From Terramyces sp. JEL0728 (taxonomy: Eukaryota > Chytridiomycota > Chytridiomycetes > Rhizophydiales > Terramycetaceae), in contig JADIIU010000037.1 of assembly GCA_027603945.1 (NCBI GenBank), positions 49,253 to 113,252 on the forward strand: 64,000 nucleotides of DNA. Reading direction: 5' to 3'. Below, piece after piece: positions 26,284 to 42,676 of this stretch; the stretch's first letter is position 1; each line of letters begins with the position of its first letter. The notes beneath the pieces were generated by a model that saw nothing but the letters and a program-made list of their open reading frames with translations, had not been told where the DNA came from and made no database searches. The position numbers and the translations under genes were made by a program.

Positions 26284-27203
26284 ATGCAAGTCGAAACAGA
26301 AAAGAGAATATTTACCCTTAAAAAAGTATATGAAGGATCAAAGCCCTTCATGTATGGCGGAATGGCTGGTATGGTGGCTACTACTGTTATCCAGCCTATT
26401 GACATGATCAAAGTATCTATTCAAGTTCATGGCAAAGGAGGTACAACCAACCCGCTAGTGGTCGCGCGTAACCTGATTGCACAAGATGGATTCCTTTCCT
26501 TGTACCGAGGTTTGTCTGCTGGTCTGCTGCGTCAGGCTACCTATACTACCGCCAGAATGGGCATTTTCAGGACGGTTTCAAACAAACTGAAAGCAGAGGA
26601 TGGTAGTTTAACATTTGCCAAGCGTGCCATTGCAGGATTAGTTGCTGGAGGGCTGGGATCTATTATTGGTACTCCTTGTGATCTGGCTTTGATCAGGATG
26701 CAAGCTGACTCTTCGCTTCCTTTACAAGAGAGAAGAAATTACAGGAATGTAATGGATGCGCTTGTAAGAATTACCAAGGAAGAAGGGGTATTGGGATTGT
26801 GGTCTGGATGCATTCCAACTGTTGCGAGAGCAATGGCGCTCAATGTTGGTAAATGTTGTTAATATTAGGTATGCTAGCCACTTATGATCAATCAAAGGAT
26901 CTTTTGGAAGCGCAGTTTGGAAAGAATGGTGCTACCAGTTTTGCCTCGTCTGCAGTTGCTGGATTCTTTGCTTCCGCATTCTCATTACCGTTTGACTTTG
27001 TAAAAACCCGCATTCAAAAGATGAAGCCGGACATCAATGGTAAATTGCCTTATAACGGCTCAATTGACTGTGCGATCAAAGTAGCGCAAACTGAAGGGCC
27101 GATGGCCTTCTACAAAGGGTTCTGGACATTCTATGTGCGTATCGCTCCTCATGCAATGATTACATTGCTGGTTGCGGATAGGTTGAGATCATATTTTAAA
27201 TAA
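26284..27203 (+). CDS. Mitochondrial 2-oxoglutarate/malate-type carrier, copy 2
   Basis: Two exons as in copy 1, 299 aa. One substitution noticed (FTLKKV instead of FTFKKV); all three carrier signatures intact. Confidence 0.9.
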
Positions 27204-27330
27204 AACTTGATAAATATACTGGCTAAATAACAATTGATGAGTGAATTTCATGCTAATGCTTGATCAACCTATCGGTCGCTGCTGCTCGATGCTAAATATC
27301 GATCACAGCCAAGTTTCATTATTTTGTCAC

Positions 27331-30192
27331 ATGAAGCTAATCTGGATTTGCACAGCAGCATTAATATCTGCATACCAAATAGTACCGATTGAAATTAACC
27401 ACAGCCTTTACTGACAGTCAAGAGTTCAAATGTTGAACTTTCTGATACCTGGCAAGTTCTAGGGCCATTTCCCCATGGCTCAAGGGAATTAGGAGTGGAT
27501 CTAGTGTCTTCCTACGGAGGATTCGAAAATTTGAAATATTCAACCACAGACAAGTATCCGTCCGAATTGGTTGATGGTGGATATACCACTTGGAGAACAA
27601 TAAAACGCCAAGCTGATGGATCAATTGGAGGGATAGAGTTTGACAATGTCAGATGGGAGTTTAATGCAAAAACACTAGGATGGGCCGCATATCAGCACGC
27701 CATTTATTTCAGATCAACATTTAGGATTGAAGTGGAAGGCTCCTATTTGTTTTCATTCGATGGACCAATTACATTTAAAATTGACGAGACAGCATATCCC
27801 GGGAATGTATATAGCTATCCGCATGCGTCGGATTCTGCAGTCTACTTGGAAGAAGGGGTACATTCAATTTATGTGTACTCTGTTCTGGATGTTCGGATAC
27901 ATGGTGATTTTGTACCTCCAAAAATTTCATTTAAAGGCTCTATAACCAAAGTACAGGAAGATGTAGATAAGGGACTCGTTGCATACCCAAAAGATGCGAT
28001 TTTACCTGAAGTACTTGAGAAAAAATGGATATCCCCGTATGCTTCAGTCACACTAAAGAATGGGTACTTGGGTTTACCATTCCACGGCCCCAAGTTAAAC
28101 GAGTATGATCAAGGATGGAAGCAGGTTGTTAAAGTGATTGCACTGGATAAGGATTTGCAAAACATTGAAACAGATATCGCCGAACGGTTTACAATTAAAG
28201 TAGCGCCTGGCCAGGTAATTGCCGTTCCGTTCAAATTCACAAATATCGAAGCACCGCTTGGTCCTATAACTATTATAGTGCAAATGCTTGATGTGGACTC
28301 GAAAGAAATGATCCTTTTCAAAATTGGCGAATTCGACATATCTGAAAGGAGCGAGGGAGATGCGTTCAAGATTACGATGAATGGATACGACTCTGCTATT
28401 CAGTATGCTTTTGTGAAAACACCAAAATATGACTGCACATTATTTACAAACAAGAAATGCCCTGTGGTGGTAGCTCTACATGGGTAACTATATTCTTAAA
28501 ATAGTGCTGGGGTTGAAGTATCAAATCAATTTTGGCTGGATGCAGTCGTTCAGCAAGATTATGCCTGGGTAGTATTTCCCACTGGGAGAACACCTTGGGG
28601 GTTTGACTGGCATGGGTAATAATAAGATTAACAAGGCCGTCTTTGAAAAACATTGAAGCTACACTGGAAGCCCTGGTAAGCACGCCTGGATATATCAAAC
28701 ATTCTCAAGAATTGAAAGGCGCAGACACAGAAAGACTAGTTGTAGTTGGTCACAGCAATGGAGGACAAGGCACATGGTGGTTTGCAAGCCATTTTCCTGA
28801 CAAAGTACTTGCGTGTGTTCCAGCATCCGGCTACATGAAGATCCAAATATACGCACCTTATTTCCTTCATACTGGATATGGCTACACAGATCCCATAATG
28901 AGGGGGCTGATGGAAGCCTCGATTTCAGAGAACGATTTGGATCTATATACTGCTAATTTAGGTGGAATGCCTATTCTGGCTCGTGTAGGTGGCGATGACA
29001 CCAATGTTCCGCCTTTCCATACACGACGACTTGTCAGAATGGTTGATGAGTGGAGTGGGGAATTACAGTCAATACGGTATGTGGAGGACGCAGGGAAAGG
29101 ACACTGGTTTGAAGGAGTACTAAATGATCAGATCGTGCAGCCATTCATTGCAGACCATACCAGCCCATTAATTAATCCTGATTTGCATCTGCCAAGTTTA
29201 CCAAATCCGTTTACAATCACAACTCTCAATCCCGCTTCAACTGGCACAAGGGGTGGTATCAAAATACTGCAGTTAATAGTTCCATTTAGGTATTTACTTT
29301 CTCACGGCTAGGGTTGCAAAAATTAGGGTAGATTATTCAGGCAGCCATTGGAAATTATCAACTACCAATGTTCGACGATTTGGATTTGCAAGAGACCACC
29401 GCCAAGATGAAATTGACACTTGGAGCATAGATGGAACTGAATTCAATTCACCTCCTAATGACGCTGGACCATCATATTTGAAAGTAGGGAACACATGGGA
29501 GGTTTGGCTTTGCTAATCTAGCTTGCTTCTGATTTACTGTGGATTAGCAGGGAGCGAAATCCTACCACATATGGACCCACTTCACAAATCTTCTCGCAAC
29601 CTTTTCGAATTGTTATCCCTTCGTCGCCAAATGCCAATCTATCCCTATACACTCATCTCGCCCAGCATATTTCAACCAATTGGTACATGTACGGACGAGG
29701 CTCAGTCCAAATTATCAAAGATGTTGATGTGTTGGATGGAATTGCTGCTAGATACAATCTGATAGTCTTGGGAGATCCTCGTGATAATGCGTATACCCTT
29801 AGAAGATCACAAGGTGGAGCTGCAAAACTAGGTAATGGTTTGTTAACAAAGTAACCTTTTTGCCTAATGGAGGATTACAAATTGTAGACAGGGTTTATGA
29901 TCAGCCAGGAACTGGAGCACTGTTCTTGGCACCGTCTCCAGCAAGGACTAGACTTTGTTTGTTTATTACCGGGGTTGATTATCTTGGGCTGTTGAGGGCA
30001 ACTTGGACCATTCCTTTCCAAACCGGCGTTCAAGTTCCAGATTATATGATTGTTGGTGAAGAATATGGCGATCCCTCATCTGGATGGACTGCAGTTGGTG
30101 GAGCACCGACTAAAGGTTCTGGGGGTATTCTGGCTGCAGGATACTGGAATAACACCTGGGAATTCGATCCTTCTATTGGTTACTTGCATTAA
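27331..30192 (+). CDS. Large secreted alpha/beta-hydrolase, copy 2
   Basis: Seven exons at a constant +15723 offset from copy 1, 911 aa. Signal peptide and the GHSNGG, GGDDTN and GKGHWFEG motifs are intact. Noticed changes: Leu to Ser in ADGxIGG, Pro to Ser in FDIxERS, Asp to Asn in MxGYDS; most other differences are synonymous, suggesting constraint on both copies. Confidence 0.82.
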
Positions 30193-30210
30193 AAATATTA
30201 AATATTCTAT

Positions 30211-31143
30211 TTATTCAGCGTTAACAGATTTGTTTGCAGTAGCCGGCTTTTTTACATTTACAGTGTTTGATCCATTATCAGATGCTGGACTTGCTGCTTT
30301 TACTGGCTCCAATACCACTGCCTTCTTTTTTTCTTTTCCAAAGTACTGAATCAAAAAGTAATCCAGGTAGTATAATTGATAATCCAAGGTAATTATGATA
30401 TCCCTTAGAAAATAAAACGGACAGTCGACATATGTCGCGTCGCATATATTCATTGCCCAGTAAATACCAATAATGACTTTGAATATCGTATACACAACTA
30501 TCCGGAACGAAGAATTCGTTTGAATCGTTTTTAAAATCTGTTTTCGTTTGATGCTGAACATATCCTTTGCCTTGGAGTACAATATTATGGAGCATACCAA
30601 ATCACTTAATATCCCGACAAACATAATGTAGATATCTGCGGTATTCACAAAGTACGCTACTTTTGCTTGAGAGCTATCGTATCTCGATTGATACCAATAA
30701 TAGCACCTTCCAATTATCTGACTTATCTTTCCGCCAGCAATTAAGCTGTACACCCCCCAAATGAGAATATTGGAAACCCTCTCGTTGCTTGCAATTGTAC
30801 TCGCTTTCAACGGCAAATACATATCGCCCATCAATTCACCCGCATACCAAAGCGGAGATGGCAGCGCTATTTGCGCAAATCCAGATGTAGTGTTATGCAG
30901 GGAGTCGTAAGCGTCAAGTCCCTCCCATACTGCATCCTATTATTAAGCCGTTATTACCCCAAGTAGCCGGAATGCAGGCATGAGTACTAGAGACCGGACG
31001 ACAGGGTTTGACAGCTGATAGTTGTTTACTATCCACAAGTAGAGTGCTATCCAATCAAATGGCTGAGAGAAATGTCCAAATAGTGACCACAGCACTGCAT
31101 TGATGATTGTCAATGGCGTACCGATTGATTGACTGTCTGACAT
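30211..31143 (-). CDS. Multi-pass membrane protein A, copy 2
   Basis: Two exons at +15723 from copy 1, 303 aa. A few silent SNPs lie in the 3' part; none was seen 5' of position 30512, where a mismatch-free tract begins. Confidence 0.8.
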
Positions 31144-31278
31144 TTGATTTCGCGTAGTAGTACGCGCTCCCAAATTTTCAAACTTGAGAGAATGAAAAAG
31201 CCTGGCACCTGCGGAAAGATCGCAAACTAACCCCAAGGATCGCAAAATTCAAACTTATAGCAGCATTATTTATTAGAG

Positions 31279-32217
31279 TTATCCATTATTCGACTCAATG
31301 TTGGCTGTTTTGTTCACAGTATGGGCAGTTTTTTTCTTGGTTTTTGCCATGGGCTGCTCAGATGTATTTTTATCTGTAACTTTGTTCTCTGTGGTTCGTT
31401 TCTTGTCTTTTCCGTAGTGTTGGATCAAAAAGTAATCCAAGTAATACAGCTGATAGTCCAATGTGATGATGATATCCCGCAAGAAATAGAACGGACAGCT
31501 ATTGTAATACGTATCACAGATGTTCAGCCCCCAATATATACCAATGATTATTTTAAATACCGTGTATCCAATAATCCGAAATGATGAGTTTGTTTGGATC
31601 GTTTTGAGAAGCTGCTTTGGTTTAATTTTGAACATTTCTTTTGCTTTTGTGTATAATACTGCTGAACAGACAACATCGCACAAGACCCCTGCAAATAGTA
31701 CATAAATATCCATCGTGTTTAAAAAGTATGTGAATAGTTCTTGTGAGCTTGTGTATTGAGTAATGTACCAGCAATAATTCCTTCCTATTACTTGCCCTAT
31801 TTTCCCTGCTGCTAGGAATGAATAAGCACCCCACACAAGTATTTTAACATTCCTGTCATTTCCTGAAATAACTGTCGCTTTTAAAGGCAAGTATGTATCG
31901 CCCATTAATTCGCCTGCATACCATAACGGCGATGGTAATGCTGCCTTCATTACCACGCTCTGTGTATTGTAAATTTGGTCGTATATATCAATCCCTTCCC
32001 AAGTCGCATCCTACAGTTACTCATTTAATACTCCAAGTAAACGCAACGCAGGCATCAGTACCAGTGCTCTAACAATTGGATTTGTTAATTGAAAATCATT
32101 AACCATCCATAGGTACACAGCAAGCCAGTCAAATGACTGTGAAAAATGTCCAAATAGGGACCATAATACTCCATTGGCAATGATTAATGGTGTGTTTAGA
32201 GCTTCGCTATCTGACAT
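31279..32217 (-). CDS. Multi-pass membrane protein B, copy 2
   Basis: Two exons, 305 aa, identical to copy 1 including introns and flanks. Confidence 0.8.
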
Positions 32218-32437
32218 TTGTTGAAAATTTACCCTGGCGAGTTGAAGACGCGTTTAGATATTTTGGTTACGAAACTGCCACTATAAGATATGTAATGATT
32301 AATTTATTCCAAAGTATAAGCAATGTTTATTCCTTGTGACCAATATGATGATTTCACACGGATATTCACCGAGGCAAAAAATACAACCCAGCTCGATAAA
32401 TTTAAACTAGAAACACATTTAATTCAGATAAAGATTG

Positions 32438-33435
32438 CTATGTGGAATATTTCCGATCGTTTTCATCTGAATATAGATTATTGTGGTTATTGGCAGCAAG
32501 TTTCTTTTCAAGTTTCATCAGCTTTTCAAATGTCAAGTTCTTTTTCGTATGGTTAGCCAATGGTTGCACGGTATCCATGTTTTTCTTTAACTTTGGACTG
32601 GAGGAGGTTACTGGAGCGTCGACTTTCTTACCATAATGTTGGATGAGAAAATAATCCAGATAGTACATTTGATAATCTAATGTAATGATAATATCTCGCA
32701 GAAAATAGAATGGGCATGTTGTATAATACGCGTCGCAAATATTCAGCGACCAGTAAATTCCAACTGCTGTTTTAAATATCGTGTAAATTACTATCCGGAA
32801 TGAAGAGTTTGTTTGGATGGTTTTGAGAAACTCTTTCCGCTTAATATTGAACAGCTTTTTTGCGTTTGTGTATAATATCACCGAGCAAATGTAGTCGTTG
32901 ACCATTCCTGCAAACATTATGTAAATATCCATGGAATTTGTAAAATATGTAAGCGGAACCTGGGAGCTATCATATTGCGATCTGAACCACAAGTAGCTCC
33001 TTCCGATTATCTGTCCGACTTTTCCAACCACAACTAAAGAGTATCCTGCCCAGATTATGAAATAGGATGTTCTATCATCTCCGGCTATAGCTGCAGCTTT
33101 AAGTGGTAAATACGTATCACCGATTAATTCTCCAATATACCACAGCGGCGAAGGTAAGGCAGATTGCATAAAGGGCGATGTTGTATTACGAATATTGTCA
33201 TATGTGTCGATTCCCTCCCAAATTGCATCCTAAAGTCAAATTTGCTTACTCCAAGCATTCTCAGCCCCGGCATCAACACCAGCGATCGAACTACTGGATT
33301 GGTAATCATAAAGTCATTAACAATCCATAAATACAATGCTAGCCAGTCAAATGGCTGTGAAAAATGCCCAAACAAAGTCCATAAAATTGAATTGATAATT
33401 GTTAATCCCATACTTATTGAATCCTCATTGGACAT
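32438..33435 (-). CDS. Multi-pass membrane protein C, copy 2
   Basis: Two exons, 325 aa, identical to copy 1 including introns and flanks. Confidence 0.8.
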
Positions 33436-33814
33436 CAAAAACGCGAAATTCCTGACACGATAACACTTGAAATCATGGAACCAAATATTTCTTCTTGATT
33501 CGACTTCTATCGCATAGTTGCTGGTGTGAGAAATTGCTGGCTGGATGCCAAAGCACAAAATGTATCTAATTGGCATCCTTTAACCGGTGTCGCACATTGA
33601 ACACATACTCCTTGCTTTGCTAGTGCTGGAGCGATAATAAATAAAGTGGTACTACTTAATATCCAAATTGAGGATGATCAGTTTGGGTAAATTTATCAAC
33701 AATTTCGATCTATATAATTCGGCTGTAAACGATTCAACGATGGAATTGATCGTATGTTTGAAAAACATTCGCAATTATATTAAATATTTGGGTCATGGCT
33801 TTGCCAATCTTGAA
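33436..33814. other. Divergent intergenic region, membrane protein C / BET3, copy 2
   Basis: Identical to 17713-18091. No gene supported. Confidence 0.5.
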
Positions 33815-34434
33815 ATGTTGAAAATTCCAAAACTAACTGGGGATGAAATATGGAAAAACAAGACTGAAAAAATTGTAATTAGCACTTACACCAGGATTCG
33901 GAACTATTTATACTCACTTATGGATCTCTAGTTGCCCAGCTTTACAAGGATTTGGAAGATCCAATTTTGATGAACAAGCAATTGGAGAAAATGTAACAGC
34001 TACTAACGGAAGGGGATATAACATTGGTGTTCGATTGATTGATGATTATCTGGCAAAAACTGCTTCGCCAAAGTGTGTTGATTTCAGAGAAACCGCAGAT
34101 CAAATCGCAAAAGTATTCTTTACTAACGCAGGTTGGATTCAAAATATACCTAGGAATCACTCCTCAAGTCTCAAATTGGTCTGGAGATAAGGAATTCTCT
34201 CTAATTTTGGATGAAAACCCGCTTGCAGAGTTTGTTGAACTGCCTGACGGCCTTATTCAAGAATTATGGTATTCAAATGTGCTTTGCGGTGTTATTAGAG
34301 GGGCTCTGGAAATGGTTCATATTGAAACCGAAGTCTCCTTTGTGCAAGATATGTTGAGAGGAGACTCTACAACTGAAATCAGAGTCAAGCTGATCAAATA
34401 CTTGGAAGAAGAAGTTCCAGCCTCCGAGGACTAA
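33815..34434 (+). CDS. BET3: TRAPP complex subunit BET3, copy 2
   Basis: Four exons at +15723, 186 aa, same protein as copy 1. SNPs reappear at 34170 in the last exon, marking the right end of the mismatch-free tract. Confidence 0.95.
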
Positions 34435-34518
34435 TAAATTCTTTGCCTGCACAAATTTGCAAGTTGTCCAGATAAAAAGTCCAGACATTAAACTTTTTTG
34501 AATCTAAAATTCTGATCT

Positions 34519-37160
<2,642 letters not shown>

Positions 37161-37238
37161 TAAACAGTCATCTCCAACTATATTTGCAAATCATTACCTT
37201 CACCTAAACTATATTGGATGTTGGATGCTGAAAAAAAA

Positions 37239-37310
37239 GGTCCCACCGAGATTCGAACTCGGGTCACCAGATTCAAAGTCTGGTGTGATAACCAACTACA
37301 CTATGGAACC
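37239..37310 (-). tRNA. tRNA-Gln (anticodon TTG), intact
   Basis: A 72-nt cloverleaf on the minus strand. The acceptor strands GGTTCCA and TGGGACC pair, the anticodon stem is CCAGA/TCTGG with loop CTTTGAA (anticodon TTG), and the T loop is TTCGAATC-like. No intron and no encoded CCA. An 8-T run follows the 3' end as a polymerase III terminator. The left part (37239-37289) lies within the duplicated unit, so a truncated copy exists at 21525-21575. Confidence 0.95.
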
Positions 37311-37425
37311 GCGAAATTGGGCTAAACCTTCCATCAATAACATTAATATCTCAAATCGATAATCACGAATGCGGTTGAATCTTCTGGCTCAACTCTGTAA
37401 GATGGCAACTTTGAATATAGTTTAT

Positions 37426-38410
37426 TCATAAACCTCTGTTGAAATATATTCTTTCAACTTTTTCTCCATTTGCCTTCTTGATATTTTGAAATTCAGGTTC
37501 TACTTTCCCAACTGGTAATGAAGCCATTTGGGGATACAGTGCAATAGCGCAAGGAAGAGCAGCCATCAAAGAAGCAGAGACAGTCAACAGATTCAACGGC
37601 ATGTTTAATCTTGGTCTTTGCTTTAGCCAGCTGGTTCTTTCCAATTGTGACATTATTAGCCCAGGCAGAAACAAGGCTGGTGCAGCAGTAACGATTCTAG
37701 ATACCGCAACTTGACTAATCGCGTGTCCACCAGCTACTTTCGACTTGCCCAAAGTATTGCCTTGATCATCTTGGACAAGAATGCCATCAGTTAATTCCTT
37801 TCTTCTCATCAAATACACATTCAATGTACCTGCTATCGCCACTGCAAAGAAAGGAACCGCCTTCCCTAGCACTGGTTTGAACGATGCTGGCGCTTTATTA
37901 GAAAGCCAGTGGTTCAATCCCAGAGCAATACTACACGAAGATAGCACTGCAGCAGAGTAGGCAACCATGGTTTCATTGGTAGACATTGGAGTTGTTTTGT
38001 TTGCGTTTGCAAAATTGAAAGCGACATTTACACTTTGATTCAGCCATTGACACCCAATAATCATTGCTGTCTAGATTAGAATAGATTACAGATGGATTCG
38101 GGACCAACATGGCAGCAATGATAGGAACGTTCGTGGGAACAAATGAAGACATTCTAAATGGCAAGAATACTTTGTCTCCGGTATCTGGATGAAAGGTGCT
38201 ATCTACGAGAGTCTTTGCTTTCCATAATTCATTTTGCTGTTCGACAGTGAGCGGTCTTCCATCATACTTTTCAACCATTTCCTTTGCTGAATTCAGCTGG
38301 TGATTGGAAGCCAGCAAGTTTCTTGGATCAGTGAGGGCGGAAAAATGCTTTAATCTGCCGATATAAGTTGACTGGTCGTATCTTGGTTTCGACAGATCCA
38401 CAAGGTCCAT
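37426..38410 (-). CDS. Sideroflexin-family mitochondrial transporter
   Basis: Inner-membrane protein of the sideroflexin family; SFXN1-type members carry serine into mitochondria for one-carbon metabolism. Exons 38090-38410 and 37426-38070 (intron 19 nt) give 321 aa, the family length. Visible: DLSKPRYDQSTYIGRLKHF at the N-terminus, HPDTG, PFRMSSFVPTNVPI, WLNQSVNVAFNFANAN (family WxNQSxNAxxNYANRN), and a C-terminal YFNRGL. Several hydrophobic spans lie between. The Met before DLVDLSKP fits the usual start. Substrate not decidable from sequence. Confidence 0.93.
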
Positions 38411-39032
38411 TTGTAATTCAAAAAGTTTGAAACCCAAACACACTGCTATTTTCGACTAAATATTTGAATTAATGTACAGTTATAATTTCTCGACACTAAA
38501 TGCGACTTTAATCAGATACAGGGAAATATCAACTTTCGTCGTATATTTTTAACCAATCAGATGAAGGTAATCCACGTGAACCTATAAATAGAGAAAAAAA
38601 ACATTGAAAAGTTATCAAAAAGCAAGTATCAATTTCTGCTACCCGGATTCGTTATTATGATGTATTCGGTCCAAATTGTTACAAGATTAAACAAGGGAAT
38701 CTATGATAGAAGCTTTGATGACACTCCGGTGGTGGATTCATTTGCGCCGAAGGATTCCAACATAATTTATCGTCAGCCTTTAATGTAACGGCAATGGTTC
38801 GATTTGCTGGCTGTAACGTGTAAGCATGAGAGTTCAGCTTTTGACTTCTGTGCGTTCCAATAAGTGCACGCTAAATGAGATTTAAAGACCCAGCAGCCTT
38901 GTCGAATTAGTCAAGCAGGGTCCATCAAAGTCACCTGAATTGTTTAGACTAATAATCCTCCGATCTAAGCGGGCTATTTATATTTGCACTAGATTTTGCT
39001 ACGTGTTGGCTGCAAATTGTTTGCTTTTTGAA
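38411..39032. other. Divergent intergenic region, sideroflexin / SPF1
   Basis: 622 bases. It contains a 43-codon ORF (38657-38788), listed separately, and otherwise no supported gene. Confidence 0.5.
38657..38788 (+). CDS. Small ORF, 43 aa, doubtful
   Basis: ATG-ATG start, protein-like middle (LNKGIYDRSFD, VVDSFAPKDSN), TAA stop. No family recognised and no partner exons found. It may be a short peptide gene or chance. Confidence 0.2.
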   Translation: MMYSVQIVTRLNKGIYDRSFDDTPVVDSFAPKDSNIIYRQPLM

Positions 39033-42000
39033 ATGACATCCAAGCAGTAAAACAGAAACTAAAAATAGGACGCTTGTTAATTCAAAGATTTTCAAGCAAG
39101 TGTCGTTTCATAATGACTTGCCAATGATATTCCATCCCTGTGGAGTACCTTCAATCGGACTGTATATCTTTTGGGCATATTTCAGATACAACTACGGCCA
39201 TTTGCTAGGATCGAACGAATTTTACTGGTTCTTCTTTATTCTTGTGTGCTCAGTTCATGCTCTCTTGTTTTTGATTCCACAATGGAGTGTCAGCTTACGA
39301 GCAAGATGGACTTACTCACCCGAACCAAATCCACTAAAAGCAACAAGCATATGCATTATCCCGGAAGAGAATAACGGATTAGCTGCAATCTGTCCAGTTG
39401 AAAAAGGATTTGCATACGATAGAGAAGAAGTATTCTTTTTCTTTCAAAAAAAGAAGTTTGTTTACAACCCTGAAAAGAAGGTTTTTGAAAAGTTAAAGTA
39501 CTTGCATCATGAGTCTCACGATATGGGATACTACAAGAAAGTTACTGGATTAAAGAAGGTGGATATTGAGCCGCTTTCAATCAAATATGGGGATAACAAG
39601 TATTTTTGGCTAATATTAGATTTGACGTTCCGCTTCCTACATTTGTTGAATTGTTCAAGGAGCATATGGTTGCTCCATTCTTTGTTTTCCAATTATTCTG
39701 TGTCTGTCTGTGGTTCTTGGATGATATGTGGTATTTCTCTCTCTTTACATTGCTTATGCTCTTTGTTTTCGAATCAACCGTTGTATTTCAAGTACTCCCT
39801 CACTAACAATAGCGACTGCGAAACTTGCAAGAGTTTAGAGCCATGTCCATTATGCCATACTCTATCCAAGTCTACCGAAATAAACAATGGCATGTAATTC
39901 AAACAGACAAATTACTGCCTGGAGATGTGTGTTCCATTATCAGACAAAAGGATGATCACCCGATTGCGGCAGATTTTGTATTGATTAATGGATCATGCAT
40001 TGCAAACGAAGCCATGTTGTCAGGAGAATCTACACCGCAGCTCAAAGAACCAATTTTGCTTCGAGAAAATCAAGATGTTCTAAAGATCTCAACTGACAAG
40101 GCGCATATTTTGTTTGGAGGGACAAAGATCCTTCAAGTTACTCCGCCGGATACTGAAAGTGCTATTAGAACACCTGATGGAGGTTGCTTAGCTGTCGTAT
40201 TACGTTCTGGATTTGCAACTCAGCAAGGTAAATTGGTCCGTACCATTATTTACTCTACTGAACGGGTTTCTGCAAACAACGCCGAATCGCTGTTCTTTAT
40301 TCTATTCTTGCTATTCTTTGCCATCATTGCTGCATGGTATGTATGGACAACCGGAAGCAAGGAAGATGAAAGAGATCAAACCAAGTTACTGCTACATTGC
40401 ATTATGATTATTACGTCTGTTGTTCCACCAGAATTGCCTATGGAATTATCTATGGCTGTCAACAACTCGTTAGCAGCTCTTTCCAAATCGTATGTCTACT
40501 GCACTGAACCATTCCGTATCCCATTCGCTGGAAGAGTCGATGTTGCTTGTTTTGACAAGACCGGCACCCTAACGGCTGAAAACTTGGTTGTGGAAGGGAT
40601 CACCGGTATTAATGAAGCCATGGATGACTTGTTATTGCCAACTGAAATTCCATCTGCTACTGTTCACACATTGGCTGCGGCACACGCTCTTGTTATGCTT
40701 GAAGATGGGGTTATTGGTGATCCTATGGAGAAGAACACTTTAGAATCAATCAAGTGGAATTTATCTAAAGGCGACAAAGTTACCCCCCAAAAGAAAGGGG
40801 ATAGCTCACTTCATATTTGCAGAAGATTTCCGTTTTCTTCAGCTTTAAAGAGAATGTCTACTGTTTCTTATTTGACTACTGGAAACTCTAAAAAGGTATT
40901 CGTTGCTTGCAAAGGAGCGCCAGAAACTTTAAAATCCATGTTCAAGACAATCCCAAAGGGCTATGACGAGCACTATAAATACTGGGCTAGGAGAGGGAAG
41001 CGTGTACTTGCATTGGGTTCAAAGACTTTAGATATTCAAGGTATCAATGAAATACGAGACCTTACAAGAAAAGAAGTTGAATCAGAGCTTGTGTTTGCTG
41101 GATTTTTAATCTTTTATTGTCCGCTAAAAGACGATTCTGTTGATGCGATCCGTATGCTGAATGAATCTTCGCACAGAACAGTCATGATCACTGGTGATAA
41201 TGCGCTTACCGCTTGTCATATTGCCAGGGAAGTTGAAATTGTCAGGCGTGATGTGTTGATTGCGGATTTATGGGACAAGGAAACAATATCATGGAAAACT
41301 GTCGATGAAAAAATCACGTTTAAAATTGATATTGAACATACAAAAATTCCGCATGATGTCTCCAAATTTGATTTATGCTGTACTGGATCCGCGCTGGCTG
41401 TATTAGCAGGAAAGCCACTATTCTATGCAATTTTACCGAGGTTATGGGTATACGCTCGAGTCTCTCCTTCTCAAAAGGAATATATTCTAAAGGAACTCAA
41501 ATCAGCTGGATACTACACGCTAATGTGCGGAGATGGAACCAATGACGTTGGTGCTTTGAAACAAGCGCATGTCGGTAGGCTATAAATGACAATAGGAATT
41601 GCACTATTGGATGGAACAGTTGGAACAGTAGAAAAGATTGCAGCCCACCAAAAAGCTCTTCAGAAAAAGATGATTTTGGAAAAGCAAGAAGAAATGAGAA
41701 GAAGATGGGCTGGTGAAAACGCACCAAAGAATCCTACACAGGCATTCACTGTAGTTTTGATTTAATTTAGTCTGCGATGGAACAAATTATGAGTGAAATT
41801 GATGAAAACGAAACCCCGACCATTAAATTTGGCGATGCTAGTGTTGCTGCCCCATTTACTTCAAAAGTATCCTCTGTAATGTCTGTGGTTAGCATTATTC
41901 GCCAAGGGAGAGCAACCTTGGTTGCACTAACGCAGATGTACAAGATTCTTGCTTTGAATTCCCTAATTATGGCTTACACTCTATCTGTTTTGCATTTGGC

Positions 42001-42598
42001 TGGAATCAAACAAGGTGATTGGCAAGCGACTGTTGCTGGAATGATGATTACCGTTTGTTTCTTTGGTTTGGCTAAATCTACTGCTTTGGAAAAGCTGTCT
42101 CCAGAAAGACCGCAACCAAACATTTTCAATCTTTATATTATCTTGTCTGTTTTAGGTCAATCTGCAATTCATGTTGCATCACTGGTATTTATTGGACGCG
42201 AAGCAGTTAATTTTGCAGCAGAACTAGCCAAACCGCTCCCAATTGATGCTCCGTTCGAGCCTAATCTTTTAAACTCTGGGATTTATCTGGTCTCTTTAAT
42301 CATGCAAATCTCTACCTTTGCAATCAACTATCAAGGCTTGCCATTCAGAGAATCAATCTTACAAAACAGATCTATGCGGAATTCTTTAGGTATTGTATTC
42401 ATTGTTGCATTCGCTGCTGCCGCTGAAGTCTCACCTGAATTGAACAATACTATGCAGTTGGTAGAATTCCCCGATGAATTCAGATACAAACTTTTGGCTT
42501 GTATGTCTGCCGACTTTTTAGGTGCTTTGTTGGTAGAATACGTTACTTGGTATTTCTTTTCAAATAACAAGGCTCAGAAAACTCTATTTCCAAAATAA
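39033..42598 (+). CDS. SPF1: P5A-type ATPase SPF1 (ATP13A1-like)
   Basis: ER P5A ATPase that removes mis-inserted tail-anchored and other helices from the ER membrane. Exons 39033-39046 (14 nt), 39069-39599, 39620-39791, 39813-41574, 41596-41750 and 41771-42598 give 1153 aa, close to SPF1 (1215). Visible: the P5 signature PPELPMELSMAVNNSL in helix 4, the phosphorylation motif CFDKTGTLTAENL, the nucleotide-binding KGAPETLK, MITGDNALTACHIARE, and hinge GDGTNDVGALKQAHVG interrupted by an intron. Hydrophobic spans flank the catalytic part. Codon use and 20-22-nt introns are like the neighbours. Confidence 0.96.
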
Positions 42599-42676
42599 AT
42601 GGAATTAATTATCTGTTTCACATCTTTTATCATCTGATGGAGCGCAGACTTTTTTGCCACAAACTTTGGAAAGAAT